A stretch of 64,000 nucleotides of DNA, taken from Escarpia spicata (taxonomy: Eukaryota > Annelida > Polychaeta > Sabellida > Siboglinidae). A program made the position numbers and the translations under genes. Positions 60,782 to 64,000 of the stretch are shown here, in pieces. The notes beneath the pieces were generated by a model. That model was not told the DNA's origin, did not search any database, and saw only the letters and a list, made by a program, of their open reading frames with translations. The stretch spans positions 55,414,564 through 55,478,563 of the forward strand of contig OZ023211.1 of the NCBI GenBank assembly GCA_963995525.1, in the 5' to 3' direction. Numbering within the stretch: the stretch's first letter is position 1; every line of letters starts with the position of its first letter.

Positions 60782-62611
60782 TTTAGTTTCAAGAATTGGC
60801 TGAAATAAAGTGATTATTCAAACACTTTCCGGCAGAAATATGCTGCATTTATTTGTCCAGTCAAAGTGGTCGTAACCACATGTTGGCTCTGATACTGTTA
60901 TTAAGGTTGTAGGGAATAATCCAGTCTACAACACAAGTTTGACCAGCCAGTGAACTGGTCAGTGTGGTTGATCCTGGCAGAGGGTCCATCTGGTTAACTT
61001 AGGTCAGGTTGTGTTGATAAACATTGCAAGTGGGAGATTGGTTACTGACCCAAGGGTGTAATGAGAGGGATTAATTAGTATCCAGTGGTGTTGCCCATTC
61101 AGTTCTGTCCTGGGCAGCTACTGGCTTAATAGATATGTAATTGCCACATGGTGTGATCTGTTAGAGCAGAGTTAAATAGAAGAGAAAGAGTCACAGTTAC
61201 CATTTGATAGTCCTGATTGGTCTGTAGATTTCTTGGAAGGTGATATTGTATTAGGTAATCAGTAACACCGTGCTAAGAGCAGGTGCTTGTTTACAGGGAT
61301 GATTAGTACTAAGATCGGTATTTCATTTTGAGACGTGTAGTTGGCCACTAAAACTGGTATCAGTGGGGCGGCTCATCAAGAGATTATAGTCTCCATGAGT
61401 TGACGTCCCTGAGGTACAGACGCTGTCTGAGGACAGAGATACTGGTTACCCTGGGCTAGGCCAGGCAAGGCCAGGCCAGTGGACCTAATTAAGATGGGTT
61501 CTTAATAGGGGTGTCGATGCCACACTCAATGTGTGAGGACAAGGCATGCATGATGTGTTCAGTGCACACACTGACCAGAGAGATCAGTGTAAATGTCACA
61601 CTCAGTGGGTGAGGACAATGCATGCATGGTGTGTTCAGTGTACACACTGACCACAGAGATCAGTGTAAATGTCACACTCAGTGTGCGAGGACAAGGCATG
61701 CATGGTGTGTTCAGTGTACACACTGACCACAGAGATCAGTGTAAATGTGGCAGTGGTTGTCACTGATTTTCCTAACAAATGGCAGTATTTCGACATATGT
61801 CAGGTTGGGTGTTGCCATATGTAAACACCTCCAGCAGACCTGGAAGTCTGGAGCTAGGCCATCAGAAGTGTATGGCCTATACTGACCGAAGGTCACATAT
61901 GATATCAACAGAAAGGTTATCTTGTTGGTTGATATAAATATCACAACTGACACACTGCGTATATTGGATTACGCAGTCTAGCCTGTTGAATCTGGTGCCA
62001 GTCTGATATTGAGAAAGTGAAAGAGAATTTGTAATACGCTGCAATACTCTGCATTGTATTCCGACAGAGGTTGTACGTGTTGTCTCACGGATCTCTTACA
62101 ATCGGACGCATTATTACAATTTATAACCGAAAAGGTCATATGGCACAAACTATGGCAACCACCATAACAGTGCAGATTACGAAATTTTAGCAATCTGAAA
62201 GAAAATGATGGTTGCAAATACCAGATTTCAATCTGGACACAACCTGCTGCGCTGTTTGCAAAGAAGATGGAAGATGACGAAGACGACAATGAGCTGAGCG
62301 TCCACTACAAGCGGTGAACTGACGTCCAGGACGTGACACGCGAGGACACATCCAACCGTCGAGCGATGACGCGAGTTACGACGGAGGATACAGCCAGCAC
62401 GACGGATTCGACCGGTCATCGCGCAAGACAGACGTATGTCCCCATCATCGGACGTGAACATTTTTTGAAAAATGAACTTTCAGTTATTCAGAGCCTGATT
62501 TATTATATGTTTATTTCAGCATTATTATTGAAAGCTGTATATCGTATGTTGCACATGTATTATCTATTGTTGCATGTGTGTTATTTATTACGATTTCGGG
62601 ACGAAATTTTA
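60782..62611. other. LTR-element interior, no pol genes recognised
   Basis: Expected gag-pol sequence is not visible. The last ~35 bp before the polypurine tract ('cgatttcgggacgaaatttt') resemble the conserved 3' end of Ty3/gypsy pol frames. A short plus-strand frame at 62333-62626 shows no known domain. Confidence 0.5.
61515..61745 (+). repeat. ~76-bp tandem repeat, 3 units
   Basis: Three copies of 'aatgtcacactcagtg(g/t)gtgaggacaa' followed by 'gcatgcatggtgtgttcagtgtacacactgacc', starting about 61515, 61592 and 61668. Confidence 0.93.
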
Positions 62612-62626
62612 AATGGCGGGGGGTAG
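62612..62626 (+). promoter_or_regulatory. Polypurine tract before the 3' LTR
   Basis: AATGGCGGGGGGTAG directly precedes TGTAGAG of the LTR, the expected position of the plus-strand primer of reverse transcription. Confidence 0.65.
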
Positions 62627-63227
62627 TGTAGAGAATTTAGAATGATAACGCACATAGTATCAATCTTCTTAATTGCTGAATGTTGTACAGGCTCCGAAAA
62701 GCCAATTTATATGCAAATGGCTATAGCTGGGGCGGGGGGTTTGTTTACATTTGAGGCCATCTGGTTTTGGGGAGGCAAGAACCCTATACAGAGGGCCTTT
62801 GTTGAAGAGGTTACTAAAAGTTCACTGGCACCCTGACAAGATTTCTAGAGACCCGTAGACTTTGGAAATGACATAACTAAAGGGTCAGCGTCTCACCCAA
62901 GGCTATGGTTTTAGCAGCATAAATAAGGGGGATTTGTGGATAATCGGGGCGACTACTGGGGCACACTGCCGGAGGAACGTTTTTCGTGAAGCAATGTCAC
63001 CTAGCGCCCTGCGAGAAGTGCTAAAAGACTCTCGCAGTACACCCGTGGCTATCAGTTATTCGGTTGCTGTATATAGGCCGCCGCCGTCTGACTTATTGTT
63101 CGGACATTTAGAATATCTCCGTTATAATTCGGTTGCTGTATATAAGCCGCCGCCGTCTGACTTATCATTCTGACACCTAGAATTCGGTTGCTGTATATAG
63201 GCCGCCGCCGTCTGAACCTATTGTTCT
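62627..63227 (+). mobile_element. 3' LTR (interrupted)
   Basis: Begins TGTAGAGAATTTAG as at 39664 and follows it block for block, without the 40119-40601 insert. It has about three 55-bp TATATAGG units (63055-63227) and is cut at 63228 by another element. Confidence 0.8.
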
Positions 63228-64000
63228 GGGCCGGTTTCATGAAGCGGCGTAACTTTACGCACAACTAGACGTTATACTGGTCGTAGTTAAGTGCAACTAG
63301 CTGGTGTGACTTACGACCGGTTTCATGAGAACAATTTAATATTCGTAGAATTGACCTAGTTACGTTGCGATGGGAATTCCTGTGTCCGCAGTAAAATGTA
63401 AGCAAGCAGGAAATAATAATGAGCCATAAAAGTTCGTATGGTATAATTTCGAACGAATGCATATTTTATTGCTAAGTGTGGCTTTGCATAGAAAATGTAT
63501 ATGTAGTTGTACAGAGTGAAATTAGCACGAATACTGCCACATTTGAACAAACTATGAAAGACGCGAATCACAGCGTCTGACGTCTCGCTTGCCTTTGGCT
63601 TTGCTAACCCTACACTTAAGAAGTTACGGCGCTGGGAAAATGTCGAAAGTACCGGTAGCGTTAGAGTCGGCAGTAAATAGACAGCGTAAAGCTAAAAAAA
63701 TTCAGACGGAGAGGTGACAGTGCTATTGGAGGTATACCAGCAGCACTGTCATTTGCTCCAGAGCAGATTTCCCAGTCAAGTTACTAAAAAATAGAAAACT
63801 TGAGTGTGGATAGAAATTGCCACGGCCGTGTCGGCTTGTCTACAAGGAGACCGGGAGATGTCCGGAAGAAATGGATGAACATAAAACGGGTAGAACTTCA
63901 GGCAAATGCCGCACCGAAGGCGAAGCGGCCAAAGTCAAAGACAGGAGGAAGCCCGCCACCACATCGGCCATGGTTTGTGGTTTGTCACATATGGTACTGA
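63228..64000 (+). mobile_element. Possible Harbinger-type element (5' part)
   Basis: Starts GGGCCGGTTTCATGAAGCGG where the LTR homology breaks. A 'ccggtttcatgag' subterminal repeat recurs at 63318. GGGCC...TTTCA-type ends and a Myb/SANT-like gene inside are known for PIF/Harbinger transposons. The other end is outside the window. Confidence 0.45.
63640..63990 (+). pseudogene. Myb/SANT-like DNA-binding domain gene (Harbinger-associated)
   Basis: After MSKVPVALESAVNRQRKAKK a one-base shift leads to VTVLLEVYQQHCHLLQSRFP-SQ, then a stop, then RPGDVRKKWMNIKRVELQAN and SKTGGSPPPHRP. The order 'LLEEVxxH - F - T - R-x-x-x-x-V-R-K-K-W-x-x-x-K - (K)TGGxPPP' is that of the Myb/SANT-like domain (Myb_DNA-bind_5) in Harbinger-derived and NAIF1-like proteins. 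A frameshift near 63710 and an in-frame TAA at about 63787 argue for a decayed copy. The tail past the Pro-rich segment is cut by the window end. Confidence 0.6.

Overview
The window is animal nuclear DNA. Genes are split by introns with GT/AG junctions, microsatellites are long and abundant, and one assembly gap of exactly 200 N sits at 48470-48669. LINEs of several clades, a tRNA-derived SINE, Ty3/gypsy-type LTRs, Kolobok-, Polinton- and Harbinger-like DNA transposons and a glycine N-methyltransferase gene together suggest a marine invertebrate. A lophotrochozoan such as a mollusc is my best guess, but nothing here proves the phylum. Host coding DNA is sparse and most of the window is mobile or repetitive DNA.

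Region by region. 0-7 kb holds SINE copies, LINE 3' scraps and long CA/TATG microsatellites. 7.1-15.6 kb and 23.3-28.8 kb are two copies of a segmental duplication. Each carries the last three coding exons of a glycine N-methyltransferase (GNMT) gene on the minus strand; an upstream GNMT exon is present once, near 30.0 kb. Between the copies lie an L2/CR1-like LINE and the last exon(s) of a gene for a tyrosine-motif docking protein. 28.9-39.7 kb is a graveyard of LINE fragments plus a 2-kb foldback element (35.5-37.5 kb) broken by a TTAA-flanked transposon.

From 39.66 kb onward the layout is nested. LTR sequences at 39664-41756 and from 62627, in the same orientation, bracket about 21 kb. Inside lie (1) a 10.07-kb Kolobok-like transposon (42279-52347, TTAA target duplication, 13-bp inverted termini) with a P2X7-tail-like gene remnant and two tandem copies of a decayed transposase, and (2) an 87-bp satellite array (about 43 units to 60.78 kb) interrupted by a 4272-bp foldback element with 0.9-kb inverted repeats and a 6-bp target duplication, features of Polinton/Maverick elements. 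The 3' LTR is itself cut by what looks like a Harbinger-type element whose Myb/SANT-like gene runs to the window end.

The most unusual signal is at the GNMT locus. Minisatellites have grown out of its exon-intron junctions: a 57-bp repeat (about 33 units) carries the exon 3 donor end in copy A, and a 48-bp repeat (4 acceptors, all in frame) carries the exon 2 acceptor. The two duplicate cassettes complement each other: copy A has a complete exon 4 but no visible 5' exons, while copy B has exon 2 but lost 17 codons from exon 4.
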